The notes below the pieces were generated by a model, which worked only from the letters and a program-made list of their open reading frames with translations, did not search any database and was not told the origin of the DNA. From NCBI RefSeq assembly GCF_020073815.1, contig NZ_JAIQZJ010000001.1:124001-188000 (forward strand): a stretch of DNA of 64,000 nucleotides, in the 5' to 3' direction. The first letter of the stretch is position 1, and each line of letters begins with the position of its first letter. Shown here in pieces: positions 31,770 to 39,788 of the stretch. This DNA comes from Nocardioides mangrovi (GTDB taxonomy: Bacteria > Actinomycetota > Actinomycetes > Propionibacteriales > Nocardioidaceae). Position numbers and translations under genes: made by a program.

Positions 31770-31886
31770 CCGTGACAGCAGCGCTGTGACGAATCCGACC
31801 CCGGCACGAGTTTCCGCGTGTCCTACGCGACGGTAGCCTCACGAGCACATCCGAGATCACAGGAGGGGCCTTCTCGGCCAACCACC

Positions 31887-32675
31887 ATGAACATTGTCGT
31901 CTGTGTGAAGTACGTCCCCGACGCCACTGCCGACCGGCAGTTCGAGTCGGACAACACCGTGGACCGCGTCGGCGTCGACGGGCTGCTCTCGGAGCTCGAC
32001 GAGTACGCCGTGGAGCAGGCCCTCCAGTTGAAGGAGAAGGCCGGCGACGACACCGAGGTGACCGCGCTCTGCATCGGCCCGGAGAAGGCCGTCGACGCGG
32101 TGCGCAAGGCGCTGCAGATGGGTGCGGACAAGGGTGTCATCGTGACCGACGACGCGATCGCCGGCTCCGACTACGCCGCCACCTCGCTCGTGCTCGCCAA
32201 GGCCATCGAGAAGATCGGTTCGCCGGACGTCGTCATGTGCGGCATGGCCTCGACCGACGCCTCCGGCGGCGTCGTCCCGGCGATGGTCGCGGAGCGCCTC
32301 GGCCTCCCGCAGGTCACGCTCGCCTCGGTCGTCGAGACCCAGGGCGACCAGGTCCGCATCAAGCGCGACGGCGACACCGCCACCGAGGTCATCGGCGGCA
32401 CGATGCCGCTGCTGATGTCGGTCACCGACCAGTCGGGCGAGGCCCGCTACCCGTCGTTCAAGGGGATCATGGCGGCGAAGAAGAAGCCGCTGGAGACCTG
32501 GTCGCTCGGCGACCTCGGCGTGGACGCCGGCCAGGTCGGCCTGGACGCCGCGTGGACGACGGTCGAGGACACCACCGCCCGCCCGCCGCGCACCGCCGGC
32601 GAGATCGTCAAGGACGAGGACGGCTCCGGCGCCACGGCGCTCGTGGAGTTCCTCGCCTCGAAGAAGTTCATCTGA
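31887..32675 (+). CDS. etfB: Electron transfer flavoprotein beta subunit
   Basis: 262 residues, ATG 31887 (NIVVCVKYVPD at the N-terminus, the family's usual start). AMP/FAD-binding half: LSELDEYAVEQALQLKE, VTALCIGPEKAVDAVRKALQMGAD, and the signature segment VVMCGMASTDASGGVVPAMVAERLGLP. C-terminal arm for the alpha-subunit interface: RYPSFKGIMAAKKKP. The protein pairs with EtfA to carry electrons from acyl-CoA dehydrogenases to the quinone pool. An AGGAGGGG sits about 18 bases ahead, which is far for a ribosome site. etfA follows after 13 bases, so they form one operon. Confidence 0.96.
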   Translation: MNIVVCVKYVPDATADRQFESDNTVDRVGVDGLLSELDEYAVEQALQLKEKAGDDTEVTALCIGPEKAVDAVRKALQMGADKGVIVTDDAIAGSDYAATSLVLAKAIEKIGSPDVVMCGMASTDASGGVVPAMVAERLGLPQVTLASVVETQGDQVRIKRDGDTATEVIGGTMPLLMSVTDQSGEARYPSFKGIMAAKKKPLETWSLGDLGVDAGQVGLDAAWTTVEDTTARPPRTAGEIVKDEDGSGATALVEFLASKKFI

Positions 32676-32688
32676 GGAGCGACACCCC

Positions 32689-33642
32689 ATGTCTGAAGTT
32701 CTGGTTCTGATCGACCACGTCGACGGCGCGGTCAAGAAGCCGACCTACGAGCTCCTGACCATCGCCAAGCGGCTCGGTGAGCCGTCCGCCGTCTTCATCG
32801 GCGCCGGCGACAAGGCCGCCGAGGTGGCCGAGAAGGTCAAGAAGTACGGCGCGGAGAAGGTCTACGTGATCGACGACGCGCAGCTCAAGGGCTACCTGGT
32901 GGCCCCCAAGGCCGAGGCGCTCCAGCAGCTGGCGGAGAAGACCTCGCCGGCCGCGATCCTGATCCCGTCCTCGGCCGAGGGCAAGGAGATCGGCGCCCGC
33001 CTGTCGATCAAGCTGGAGTCCGGCCTGATCACCGACGCGGTGGACGTGCAGGAGGGTGGCGTCGCCACCCAGAGCGTCTTCGCCGGCAACTACACGCTGA
33101 CCGGCAAGGTCACCAAGGGCACCCCGATCATCACGGTCAAGCCCAACTCCGCCGCCCCGGAGGAGTCCGAGGGCGCCGGCTCGGTCGAGGAGTTCTCCGT
33201 GTCCGTCTCCGACGGTGCGAAGACCGCCCAGATCGTGGCCGCCCAGCCGCGTCAGGCGACCGGCCGCCCCGAGCTCACCGAGGCCGCGATCGTGGTCTCC
33301 GGCGGTCGTGGCACCGGCGGCAACTTCGAGCCCGTCGAGGCCTTCGCGGACGCCCTCGGCGCCGCGGTCGGCGCCTCGCGCGCCGCGGTCGACTCCGGCT
33401 GGAAGCCGCACAGCTTCCAGGTCGGCCAGACCGGCAAGACGGTCTCGCCGCAGCTCTACGTCGCCAACGGCATCTCCGGCGCGATCCAGCACCGCGCCGG
33501 CATGCAGACCTCCAAGACCATCGTGGCCGTCAACAAGGACGAGGAGGCCCCGATGTTCGAGCTCGTCGACTTCGGCGTGGTCGGCGACCTCCACGCCGTC
33601 CTCCCGGCCGCCACCGAGGAGATCACCAAGCGCAAGGGCTGA
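32689..33642 (+). CDS. etfA: Electron transfer flavoprotein alpha subunit
   Basis: 317 residues, ATG 32689. The N-terminal domain [27 protein letters not shown] and the C-terminal FAD domain carry [78 protein letters not shown] and [18 protein letters not shown]. These contain the conserved FAD-binding GQTGK and [13 protein letters not shown] motifs. It forms the heterodimer with EtfB. A long nested palindrome (33658-33724) lies just after the stop codon. Confidence 0.97.
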   Translation: MSEVLVLIDHVDGAVKKPTYELLTIAKRLGEPSAVFIGAGDKAAEVAEKVKKYGAEKVYVIDDAQLKGYLVAPKAEALQQLAEKTSPAAILIPSSAEGKEIGARLSIKLESGLITDAVDVQEGGVATQSVFAGNYTLTGKVTKGTPIITVKPNSAAPEESEGAGSVEEFSVSVSDGAKTAQIVAAQPRQATGRPELTEAAIVVSGGRGTGGNFEPVEAFADALGAAVGASRAAVDSGWKPHSFQVGQTGKTVSPQLYVANGISGAIQHRAGMQTSKTIVAVNKDEEAPMFELVDFGVVGDLHAVLPAATEEITKRKG

Positions 33643-33657
33643 CCCGGCTCCACACGA

Positions 33658-33724
33658 ACGCTGACCCGGCAGAGAGTCTGGATGGCGAGCTCGCAAGCTC
33701 GCTCACTCTCTGCCGGGTCAGCGT
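33658..33724. terminator. Perfect 20-bp palindrome arms with inner hairpin, between etfA and lysyl-oxidase-family gene
   Basis: The outer arms 33658-33677 and 33705-33724 are exactly complementary (ACGCTGACCCGGCAGAGAGT and its reverse complement). The 27-base interior contains a second hairpin: GCGAGCT (33685-33691) with AGCTCGC (33696-33702), loop CGCA. It lies between converging gene ends, so it probably terminates both transcripts. The exactness of the arms is unusual for an ordinary terminator. Confidence 0.75.
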
Positions 33725-33743
33725 CATTTCGGGGCGGGACCGA

Positions 33744-35219
33744 TCAGCCGGTGCCGCCGTAGTTCTCGTCCTCGATGATCCCGACCTGCTTGACGGTGAC
33801 CTTGCGCTTGTCACCCTTGCCGCTCAGCTTGATCTTGCGGAGCGACTGGTTGTTGGTGGTGTCCGACTCGACCAGGTTGCCGTCGGGGTTGGCGTCCACG
33901 GCGACGTAGTAGGTGCCGTTGGGCAGGTTGTCGACCCGCAGCGACTGGCCGGCGCGGTACTGCGTGTAGGTGTCGCCCCAGCCGGAGGCCAGCACCTCAC
34001 GGATGCTGAGCGAGGAGTAGTCGCCGCACGAGGTGGCGAGGTCCATGTTCTCCGGCTTCCAGGCGGCGCCGGTGACGGTCAGGTCGGCCGCATCGGTGTT
34101 GGCCAGGCAGAAGGCGTCCTTCTTCGAGACCACGGCCTGCGACAGGTCGGAGTTGAGCAGCGAGTAGCGCGCGAAGTCCTCGAAGTGCCAGTGGTTGTGC
34201 GACGGGTCGGCGTCCCAGTGCATGTGGCCGACCGGGGTGTAGCCGACCTGGTTGCCGTCCGCGTCGAAGAAGTACTGGTAGGCGTCCATGAGGTCCTGGT
34301 CGTCCTGGTTGCGGAAGCCGTCGACGACCAGCGGGCTGTCGCCGGCGTTCCACACCGTGGCGGAGAACCGGAGGTACTTCTTGCTCTTCGACAGCGAGAT
34401 GCCCCACGCCGGGAAGGACTGCAGGTCCGGCTGCGGTCCGTCGACCTCGTCGGCCTTGGTGACCGCGCCCGTGGGCCGGTGCGCCGCGGGACGGGCCGTG
34501 CCGCTCGCGTGCCGAGCTGCGCGCCGCCCCTCGCCGACCCACTGCTCGCCCTTGACCTTCAGCGTCGTGCTCACGGTCGCCTCGTCGGCGGACAGGCCGA
34601 AGAGGCTGGCGTAGGCCGGGGTCACGGTCGCGGTGACGTCGTACGTGCCCTTGCCGATCTTGAGCGGCCGGTCCTGGTTCATGATCGAGGTCGCCCAGCC
34701 CTCCTGGACGCCCTGGACGGAGCCGAGGCTGAAGGCGTTGAAGTAGCAGCCCGTCGGGTACGGCGAGGTGGCCGGCGCGTCCGGCTCGACCCGCTCGGAG
34801 ACGTAGCTGCTGAAGCAGACCTTCGGGTTCATGGTCACGGCGGTGCCCTTCTTGGGCGTCACCGTGATCGTCACGAAGTCCTTGAAGCCGGAGAAGTCCG
34901 TCATCGCCCCGGTCGGCAGCGCGACGTCGCCGTCGGCGGAGCGCCAGGTGGTCTCGATCTGGTCGTCGTACGACGGCCGGTGCGACCAGAGCTCGAAGGG
35001 GCCGTTCTCGGCGATGACCCGCAGGCCGAGGTCGGTCCACGTCTTGTTCCGGTAGGCGTAGGCCGTGACCGACGGCGGGGCCCAGAGCCGGAACGGCGCG
35101 GTGGTGGCCTTGGCCGCCTCCTCGGCGTGCGCCGGCCCGGAGGCGAGCGCGGCCGTGGCGGCGGGGAGCGCCAGGGCCAGGGTGGTGACGAGCCCGAGGG
35201 CCCGGGTGGATCGTGGCAC
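33744..35219 (-). CDS. Secreted lysyl-oxidase-family copper protein
   Basis: 491 residues. GTG start at 35219, preceded on the minus strand by GGGAGGGGAA. Signal peptide (ALGLVTTLALALPAATAALASGPAHA). The middle of the protein is a family-specific beta region (about 40-240). The C-terminal half contains the lysyl-oxidase Pfam-like copper-binding segment VGHMHWDADPSHNHWHFEDFARYSL (broken here to show MHW, HNHWHFE): three or four His in a HxHxH-like cluster. Conserved cysteines lie around DAFCLANTD and ATSCGDYSSLSI. Family members oxidise primary amines or crosslink protein lysines; bacterial roles are uncertain. A Lys/Arg-rich C-terminus follows. It is oriented against etfA and shares the palindromic terminator. 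Confidence 0.85.
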   Translation of the reverse strand: MPRSTRALGLVTTLALALPAATAALASGPAHAEEAAKATTAPFRLWAPPSVTAYAYRNKTWTDLGLRVIAENGPFELWSHRPSYDDQIETTWRSADGDVALPTGAMTDFSGFKDFVTITVTPKKGTAVTMNPKVCFSSYVSERVEPDAPATSPYPTGCYFNAFSLGSVQGVQEGWATSIMNQDRPLKIGKGTYDVTATVTPAYASLFGLSADEATVSTTLKVKGEQWVGEGRRAARHASGTARPAAHRPTGAVTKADEVDGPQPDLQSFPAWGISLSKSKKYLRFSATVWNAGDSPLVVDGFRNQDDQDLMDAYQYFFDADGNQVGYTPVGHMHWDADPSHNHWHFEDFARYSLLNSDLSQAVVSKKDAFCLANTDAADLTVTGAAWKPENMDLATSCGDYSSLSIREVLASGWGDTYTQYRAGQSLRVDNLPNGTYYVAVDANPDGNLVESDTTNNQSLRKIKLSGKGDKRKVTVKQVGIIEDENYGGTG

Positions 35220-35326
35220 GGTGAGATTCCCCTCCCGATGATGCTGTCGCTGTGATCAGCCTGTGCAGCGTACGACGCCGCTGAGACGCGATCGGTTGCC
35301 TCGCCGCCCCGGAATACCCTCGGTGC

Positions 35327-36577
35327 ATGACCGAGCAGCAGGACGTCCTGGAGGTCGCCGAGCGGGCGCGCGCCGCGAGCCACGGGCTGGCCCTCGCGAC
35401 CCGGGCGACGAAGGACGCCGCGCTGCACGCGATGGCCGACGCGCTGCTCGCCCGCGAGGAGGAGATCCTCGCGGCCAACGCCGAGGACGTCGCCCGCGCC
35501 GAGGAGGGCGGCACTCCGCCCAACATCGTCGACCGGCTGCGGCTGACCCCCGACCGGCTGGCCGGGATGGCGCAGGGTCTGCGCGACGTGGCCGGCCTGC
35601 CCGACCCGGTCGGCGAGGTGGTGCGTGGCGGCACGCTCGCCAACGGCCTCGAGCTGCGGCAGCTCCGCGTCCCCTTCGGGGTGGTCGGGATGATCTACGA
35701 GGCCCGACCCAACGTCACCGCCGACGCCGCCGGCATCTGCCTGAAGTCCGGCAACGCCGTCCTGCTCCGCGGCAGCTCGAGCGCCCGGTCCAGCAACGCC
35801 GCGATCGTCGCCGCGCTGCGCGACGCCGTGGCCGGTGCCGGGCTCGAGGCCGACGTCGTCCAGCTCGTCCCCGGCGACACCCACGACAGCGTCAAGGCGC
35901 TGATGCGCGCCCGCGGCCACGTCGACGTGCTCATCCCGCGCGGGGGAGCGGGTCTCATCCGGTCGGTCGTCGAGGAGTCGACGGTGCCCGTCATCGAGAC
36001 CGGTGTCGGCAACTGCCACGTCTACGTCGACCGCGCCGCCGACCTCGACAAGGCGCTCGCGATCGTCCTCAACGCCAAGACCCACCGCACCAGCGTCTGC
36101 AACGCCGCTGAGTCGCTGCTCGTGCACGTCGACCTCGCCGACACCTTCCTCCCGCGCGTCGTCACCGCGCTCCAGGACGCCGGCGTCACCGTCCACGGCG
36201 ACCCCGCGTTCGCGTCGTACGACGGCGTGGTGCCGGCCACCGACGCCGACTGGGACGAGGAGTACCTCTCCCTCGACATCTCCGCCGCCGTCGTGCCCGA
36301 CCTCGACGCCGCGGTCGACCACATCCGCCGCCACTCGAGCCAGCACACCGAGGCGATCGTGACCGAGGACCTCGCCGCCGCGCGCCGGTTCACGGCCGCC
36401 GTCGACTCCGCGGCGGTGCTGGTCAACGCCTCGACCCGGTTCACCGACGGCGGCGAGTTCGGCTTCGGCGCCGAGATCGGGATCAGCACCCAGAAGCTGC
36501 ACGCCCGCGGCCCGATGGGCCTGCCGGAGATGACGACGACCAAGTACGTCGTCACCGGGGACGGCCACGTCCGCTGA
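35327..36577 (+). CDS. proA: Glutamate-5-semialdehyde dehydrogenase
   Basis: 416 residues, ATG 35327. Aldehyde dehydrogenase fold with the ProA-specific [21 protein letters not shown] and [16 protein letters not shown]. Nucleotide-binding [16 protein letters not shown] is followed by the catalytic Cys in [16 protein letters not shown], then [24 protein letters not shown] and a C-terminal [13 protein letters not shown]. It reduces gamma-glutamyl phosphate to glutamate semialdehyde in proline synthesis. It is the first visible gene of a conserved actinobacterial block with nadD, rsfS and a phosphatase; proB is not in the window on this side. Confidence 0.98.
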   Translation: MTEQQDVLEVAERARAASHGLALATRATKDAALHAMADALLAREEEILAANAEDVARAEEGGTPPNIVDRLRLTPDRLAGMAQGLRDVAGLPDPVGEVVRGGTLANGLELRQLRVPFGVVGMIYEARPNVTADAAGICLKSGNAVLLRGSSSARSSNAAIVAALRDAVAGAGLEADVVQLVPGDTHDSVKALMRARGHVDVLIPRGGAGLIRSVVEESTVPVIETGVGNCHVYVDRAADLDKALAIVLNAKTHRTSVCNAAESLLVHVDLADTFLPRVVTALQDAGVTVHGDPAFASYDGVVPATDADWDEEYLSLDISAAVVPDLDAAVDHIRRHSSQHTEAIVTEDLAAARRFTAAVDSAAVLVNASTRFTDGGEFGFGAEIGISTQKLHARGPMGLPEMTTTKYVVTGDGHVR

Positions 36578-36606
36578 GCGGGGGGTCACCCGGTAGGGTG
36601 TCGGCC

Positions 36607-36750
36607 ATGCCGAACGCGCTCCTCACCGTGCTGCACACCGAGAACCCGAACGTGCCCAACCACTGGCTCATCGGCGGCATCGCGCTGGTCATCCTGATGG
36701 CGCTGATCATCGGCCTGCTGATCTTCGGCGCCGGACGCGAGCACAGCTGA
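36607..36750 (+). CDS. 47-residue single-pass membrane peptide between proA and nadD
   Basis: ATG 36607 with GGTAGGGTG eleven bases upstream, stop TGA 36748-36750. The protein has a polar N-terminus (about 18 residues), one hydrophobic helix ([19 protein letters not shown], about 24-42) and the tail REHS. A clear ribosome site, its placement between two conserved genes and its sensible composition argue that it is real despite its length. It is too short for most gene callers. I do not recognise the family. A short membrane protein at this locus is seen in related genomes from memory only; the function is unknown. Confidence 0.7.
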   Translation: MPNALLTVLHTENPNVPNHWLIGGIALVILMALIIGLLIFGAGREHS

Positions 36751-36758
36751 CCACCGAC

Positions 36759-37379
36759 GTGTCCGGTCGGCGGCCCGGCCCGCGCCGGATCGGCGTGATG
36801 GGCGGGACGTTCGACCCGATCCACCACGGCCACCTCGTCGCGGCCTCCGAGGTGCAGTCGTGGTTCGACCTCGACGAGGTCGTCTTCGTGCCCACCGGCG
36901 ACCCGTGGCAGAAGTCCGACCGGGTGGTCACGGCCGCCGAGGACCGCTACCTCATGACGGTGATCGCGACCGCCTCCAACCCGCGGTTCAACGTCTCCCG
37001 CGTGGACATCGACCGGCAGGGCCGGACGTACACGATCGACACGCTGCGCGACCTGCGCGAGCACTTCCCGGACGCCGAGCTCTACTTCATCACCGGAGCC
37101 GACGCACTCGCCGACATCTTCACCTGGCGCGACGCGGAGGAGCTCTTCGGGCTCGCCCAGTTCGTCGGCTGCACCCGCCCGGGGTACACCATGGACGAGG
37201 CGACCCTCGCGGCCATCCCGGCCGACCGGGTGACGATGGTCGAGATCCCCGCGCTGGCGATCTCCTCCACCGACTGCCGCGACCGGACCCGCCGCGGCGA
37301 GCCCGTCTGGTACCTCGTGCCGGACGGGGTCGTCCAGTACATCGCCAAGCACCACCTCTACCCGAAGGACCAGCAGTGA
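36759..37379 (+). CDS. nadD: Nicotinate-nucleotide adenylyltransferase
   Basis: 206 residues, GTG 36759. Signature [15 protein letters not shown] (nucleotidyltransferase HxGH motif near residue 20) and the C-terminal [22 protein letters not shown] (ISST[D/x]-R), both diagnostic of NadD. The enzyme adenylates nicotinate mononucleotide in NAD synthesis. Its stop overlaps the rsfS GTG by 4 bases, so the two are translationally coupled. The start codon follows the small membrane peptide gene by 8 bases. Confidence 0.97.
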   Translation: MSGRRPGPRRIGVMGGTFDPIHHGHLVAASEVQSWFDLDEVVFVPTGDPWQKSDRVVTAAEDRYLMTVIATASNPRFNVSRVDIDRQGRTYTIDTLRDLREHFPDAELYFITGADALADIFTWRDAEELFGLAQFVGCTRPGYTMDEATLAAIPADRVTMVEIPALAISSTDCRDRTRRGEPVWYLVPDGVVQYIAKHHLYPKDQQ

Positions 37380-37753
37380 CAGCGACCGACCACGCCCTCG
37401 AGCTCGTCGTCGCAGCGGCCCGCGCCGCCTCCGACAAGCTCGCCCAGCAGATCGTCGCCTTCGACGTCAGCGACCAGCTCGCCATCACCGACGCCTTCGT
37501 GCTCGCCTCGGCCACCAACGACCGTCAGGTGAAGTCGATCGTCGACGAGATCGAGGACAAGCTCCGCGAGATCGGCGCCAAGCCGATCCGCCGCGAGGGG
37601 GAGCGCGACGGCCGCTGGGTGCTCATCGACTACGGCGAGATCGTCGTGCACGTCCAGCACGAGGAGGAGCGGCAGTTCTACGCCCTCGAGCGGCTCTGGC
37701 GCGACTGCCCGACCATCGAGCTGCCCGCGGACGTCGTCTCGCATGAGCGGTGA
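37376..37753 (+). CDS. rsfS: Ribosome silencing factor RsfS
   Basis: 125 residues, GTG 37376 coupled to nadD. DUF143/RsfS pattern: [33 protein letters not shown], then [37 protein letters not shown]. RsfS binds ribosomal protein L14 and blocks subunit joining under starvation. The gene is in its usual place between nadD and a histidine phosphatase. It overlaps the next gene by 11 bases. Confidence 0.97.
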   Translation: MTATDHALELVVAAARAASDKLAQQIVAFDVSDQLAITDAFVLASATNDRQVKSIVDEIEDKLREIGAKPIRREGERDGRWVLIDYGEIVVHVQHEEERQFYALERLWRDCPTIELPADVVSHER

Positions 37754-38375
37754 CGCCCCGCGGCGTCTGATCCTGCTCCGGCACGGCCGGACGGCGTGGA
37801 ACGCCGCCGGCCGCGTGCAGGGACAGCTCGACGCCGACCTGGACGAGACCGGGCACCGGCAGGCCGCCCGCGTCGCCGAGGTGCTGGCCGGGCTGAAGCC
37901 GACCGCGGTCTGGTCCTCCGACAGCGTCCGCGCCCGCGAGACGGTGGCCTACGTCGCCGATGCGGCCGGGCTCGTCGCGACGTACGACGCCCGCCTGCGG
38001 GAGTACTACCTGGCCGAGAGGCAGGGCCTCACGCACGCGGAGTACGCCGACCAGGCCCCCGCGGAGTTCGCGGCGTTCCGGCTCGGTGACTTCGACGTCG
38101 TCCCCGGGGGCGAGAAGGCCGCCGAGGTGGCCGCCCGGGTCAGCGCCGCCGTCCACGAGCTGCTCGCGACCGTCGAGCCGGGACAGCTCGCCGTCGCCGT
38201 CTCGCACGGCGCGGCCATCCGCGACGCCGTCCCGGTCCTGCTCGGCTGGCCGGTCACCGAGCGCGCCGCCCTGCACGGTCTCGACAACTGCGCGTGGGTC
38301 GAGCTCGACCAGGCCGAGCCCGGCGCCGTGCTGCGCCTGCGGGCCTACAACCGGACCGCCCCGGACCCCGCCTGA
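37743..38375 (+). CDS. Histidine phosphatase family protein (phosphoglycerate mutase-like)
   Basis: 210 residues, ATG 37743. N-terminal catalytic motif LILLRHGRTAWNAAGRVQGQLD (RHG, residues about 14-16), SSDSVRARETVAYV, and the second catalytic His in AVSHGAAIRD with the Arg. These are the residues of the two-histidine acid phosphatase/phosphomutase superfamily; the small size favours a cofactor-dependent phosphatase such as glucosyl-3-phosphoglycerate phosphatase or a broad phosphatase. It overlaps rsfS by 11 bases and lies directly upstream of tRNA-Ala, as in related actinobacteria. Confidence 0.93.
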   Translation: MSGDAPRRLILLRHGRTAWNAAGRVQGQLDADLDETGHRQAARVAEVLAGLKPTAVWSSDSVRARETVAYVADAAGLVATYDARLREYYLAERQGLTHAEYADQAPAEFAAFRLGDFDVVPGGEKAAEVAARVSAAVHELLATVEPGQLAVAVSHGAAIRDAVPVLLGWPVTERAALHGLDNCAWVELDQAEPGAVLRLRAYNRTAPDPA

Positions 38376-38412
38376 GCGACACCCCGATTTCGCATCCGCG
38401 ACATCGGTTGGC

Positions 38413-38418
38413 TAGTAT
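38413..38418 (+). promoter_or_regulatory. Possible -10 element (TAGTAT) of the tRNA-Ala promoter
   Basis: TAGTAT matches the -10 consensus at four of six positions and lies about 39 bases upstream of the mature tRNA 5' end. The -35 region about 17 bases further up (TTCGCA) is weak. It is given only because a promoter must lie in this 80-base gap. Confidence 0.3.
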
Positions 38419-38456
38419 TCCGCGAGTTGTCACCCCGCAGGTTCGGGGGAAGCAAT

Positions 38457-38529
38457 GGGGCTGTGGCGCAGCTGGTAGCGCATCTGCATGGCATGCAGAG
38501 GGTCAGGGGTTCGAGTCCCCTCAGCTCCA
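38457..38529 (+). tRNA. tRNA-Ala(GGC)
   Basis: A 73-nt cloverleaf read by hand: acceptor stem GGGGCTG / CAGCTCC with the G3-U70 pair that marks alanine tRNAs; D arm GCGC-AGCTGGTAG-GCGC; anticodon stem TCTGC / GCAGA with loop ATGGCAT (anticodon GGC); T arm AGGGG-TTCGAGT-CCCCT; discriminator A. The 3' CCA is not fully encoded (ACCG follows). A hairpin terminator follows at 38539-38562. Confidence 0.97.
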
Positions 38530-38538
38530 CCGGACAGG

Positions 38539-38562
38539 AGCCCGACACGCGAGTGTCGGGCT
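38539..38562 (+). terminator. Hairpin terminator after tRNA-Ala
   Basis: AGCCCGACAC (38539-38548) and GTGTCGGGCT (38553-38562) form a perfect 10-bp stem with a GCGA tetraloop, 10 bases after the tRNA. It is followed by TCTGG rather than a T-run, which is common in GC-rich actinobacteria. Confidence 0.85.
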
Positions 38563-38589
38563 TCTGGCATTTCCGGACGGTGGCGCCGG

Positions 38590-38666
38590 GGCGCAGCTGG
38601 TAGCGGCTCCGTCATTTCTGGGCAATGGCAGGCAGAGGGTCAGGGGTTCGAGTCCCCTCAGCTCCA
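38590..38666 (+). pseudogene. Degenerate second copy of tRNA-Ala (pseudo-tRNA)
   Basis: GCGCAGCTGGTAGCG of the D arm and a perfect 38-base block (38632-38669, identical to 38495-38532) carrying the variable loop, T arm, 3' acceptor strand and first flanking bases are shared with the intact tRNA. Between them the anticodon arm is replaced by unrelated sequence (GCTCCGTCATTTCTGGGCAATG). The D stem no longer pairs, and the 5' acceptor strand GGCGCCG mispairs with CAGCTCC. No functional cloverleaf can be drawn, so it is a remnant of a local duplication or an integration event. The exact 5' limit is uncertain. Confidence 0.75.
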
Positions 38667-38673
38667 CCGAACA

Positions 38674-38701
38674 GAAGCCCGGCGCACTCGCGCCGGGCTT
38701 C
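38674..38701 (+). terminator. Hairpin terminator after the pseudo-tRNA
   Basis: GAAGCCCGGCG (38674-38684) pairs with CGCCGGGCTTC (38691-38701), 11 bp, with a 6-base loop. It resembles the terminator after the intact tRNA (stem ending GGGCTTCTGG), supporting duplication of the whole tRNA-plus-terminator unit, with compensatory changes in the stem. Confidence 0.8.
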
Positions 38702-38709
38702 TGGCGTTT

Positions 38710-39702
38710 CTAGTACGCCGGCGCGCCCTCGTGCCGCCGGTCGATGGTCTGGCAGACCCAGAAGACGCCGAGCAGGCCGATCAGGATCGCCTCGAGGACG
38801 AAGGTGGCGTGGATGTCGAGCCAGCCGGAGTAGAGGCCCAGGGCGTCGCCGCCGCGGACGATGACGACGGTCAGGATCATCAGGCCGGCGAGGGCGCCGT
38901 AGACCCAGGTCCACGGGTCGTCCCACCACACGGGCCTCCACCGCGCCCACCAGGGGCCGGGGGCGTCCGGGTCGCGGGACTTCTCGAGGGCGGCCAGGAC
39001 CACGGCGACGATGACGAACCCGACGCCGATGTTCGCCGACATGCTGTGCACCTGGTGGTTGAAGACGCTGTCGGGGTTCGAGCGGTCGAGGTAGAGAACG
39101 AGGTAGACGACCCAGGCGATCGCCGCGAGCAGCCAGGTGACGGCGTAACCGGCGATGACCTTGGTGCCCGGCGACGCGCCGGCCGGGGCGGTCACGTAGT
39201 GCCACACGCCGAGGACCGCGAGGAAGACCAGGACCAGGGCGAGCACCACGAGGAGCGAGCTGAAGCTGCGGGCGACCGTCTGCGCGTTGTCGGCGATCAG
39301 GTCGTTGTCGGCGACCGGCTTCTCCTGGCTGCCACCGGTCTGGGCGACCGAGGTCGGCAGGCTGCAGTAGTTGGCGTCGAGGGTGGGCACCAGGGCGACG
39401 ACCATGAGCAGCAGCCCGGCCAGGTTGAGGGCGACGTCCTCCGCAGCGGTCTTCCCCCAGAGCACGATCATCGCGAAGCCGATGATGAGCAGGGCGCCGA
39501 CGAAGACCGGTCGGACCGGCGTGTAGTAGTAGGCGCTCAGCGAGCGCTGCACGCAGCCGTGCTGCTCGTTCGCGATCTCGCGCCACACCGCGAAGCCGAG
39601 GGCGAGGATCACCGCGACCACGCCGAGCCGGATGGCGGCGTAGGTCCGGAGCGCGATCGGCGGCACCGGTGACGGGGGCGGCGGGGTCCCGAGAGTGGAC
39701 AT
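38710..39702 (-). CDS. Multi-pass membrane protein, unknown function
   Basis: 330 residues with about eight hydrophobic helices. The N-terminal proline-rich cytoplasmic stretch (PPPPSPVPPI) precedes TM1. After it comes GCVQRSLSAYYYTPVRPVFVGALLIIG, where SLSAYYYT resembles a segment seen in other uncharacterised membrane proteins. A C-terminal half with WWARWRPVWWDDPWTWVYGALAG is Trp-rich. No catalytic or transport signature is recognised. It faces the pseudo-tRNA and its stop codon lies 9 bases from that terminator. It is divergent from the EEP-like gene (87-bp gap). Confidence 0.75.
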   Translation of the reverse strand: MSTLGTPPPPSPVPPIALRTYAAIRLGVVAVILALGFAVWREIANEQHGCVQRSLSAYYYTPVRPVFVGALLIIGFAMIVLWGKTAAEDVALNLAGLLLMVVALVPTLDANYCSLPTSVAQTGGSQEKPVADNDLIADNAQTVARSFSSLLVVLALVLVFLAVLGVWHYVTAPAGASPGTKVIAGYAVTWLLAAIAWVVYLVLYLDRSNPDSVFNHQVHSMSANIGVGFVIVAVVLAALEKSRDPDAPGPWWARWRPVWWDDPWTWVYGALAGLMILTVVIVRGGDALGLYSGWLDIHATFVLEAILIGLLGVFWVCQTIDRRHEGAPAY

Positions 39703-39788
39703 GGTTGCCAGCGTCGCGACCCGGCCGCCGCGGCGGAATACCCAAAAGTGCCATTGCCGCCGGCGTACGACGAGAGCAGCGTGACGTC

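Noticed and set aside
38590..38666. A second functional tRNA gene
   Set aside because: The D stem, anticodon arm and acceptor pairs are broken, so no cloverleaf can form; called a pseudo-tRNA instead.
38488..39672. Plus-strand open frame running through the pseudo-tRNA and across the membrane protein
   Set aside because: It starts inside tRNA-Ala and is a shadow of the minus-strand membrane protein gene; its sequence is low-complexity.
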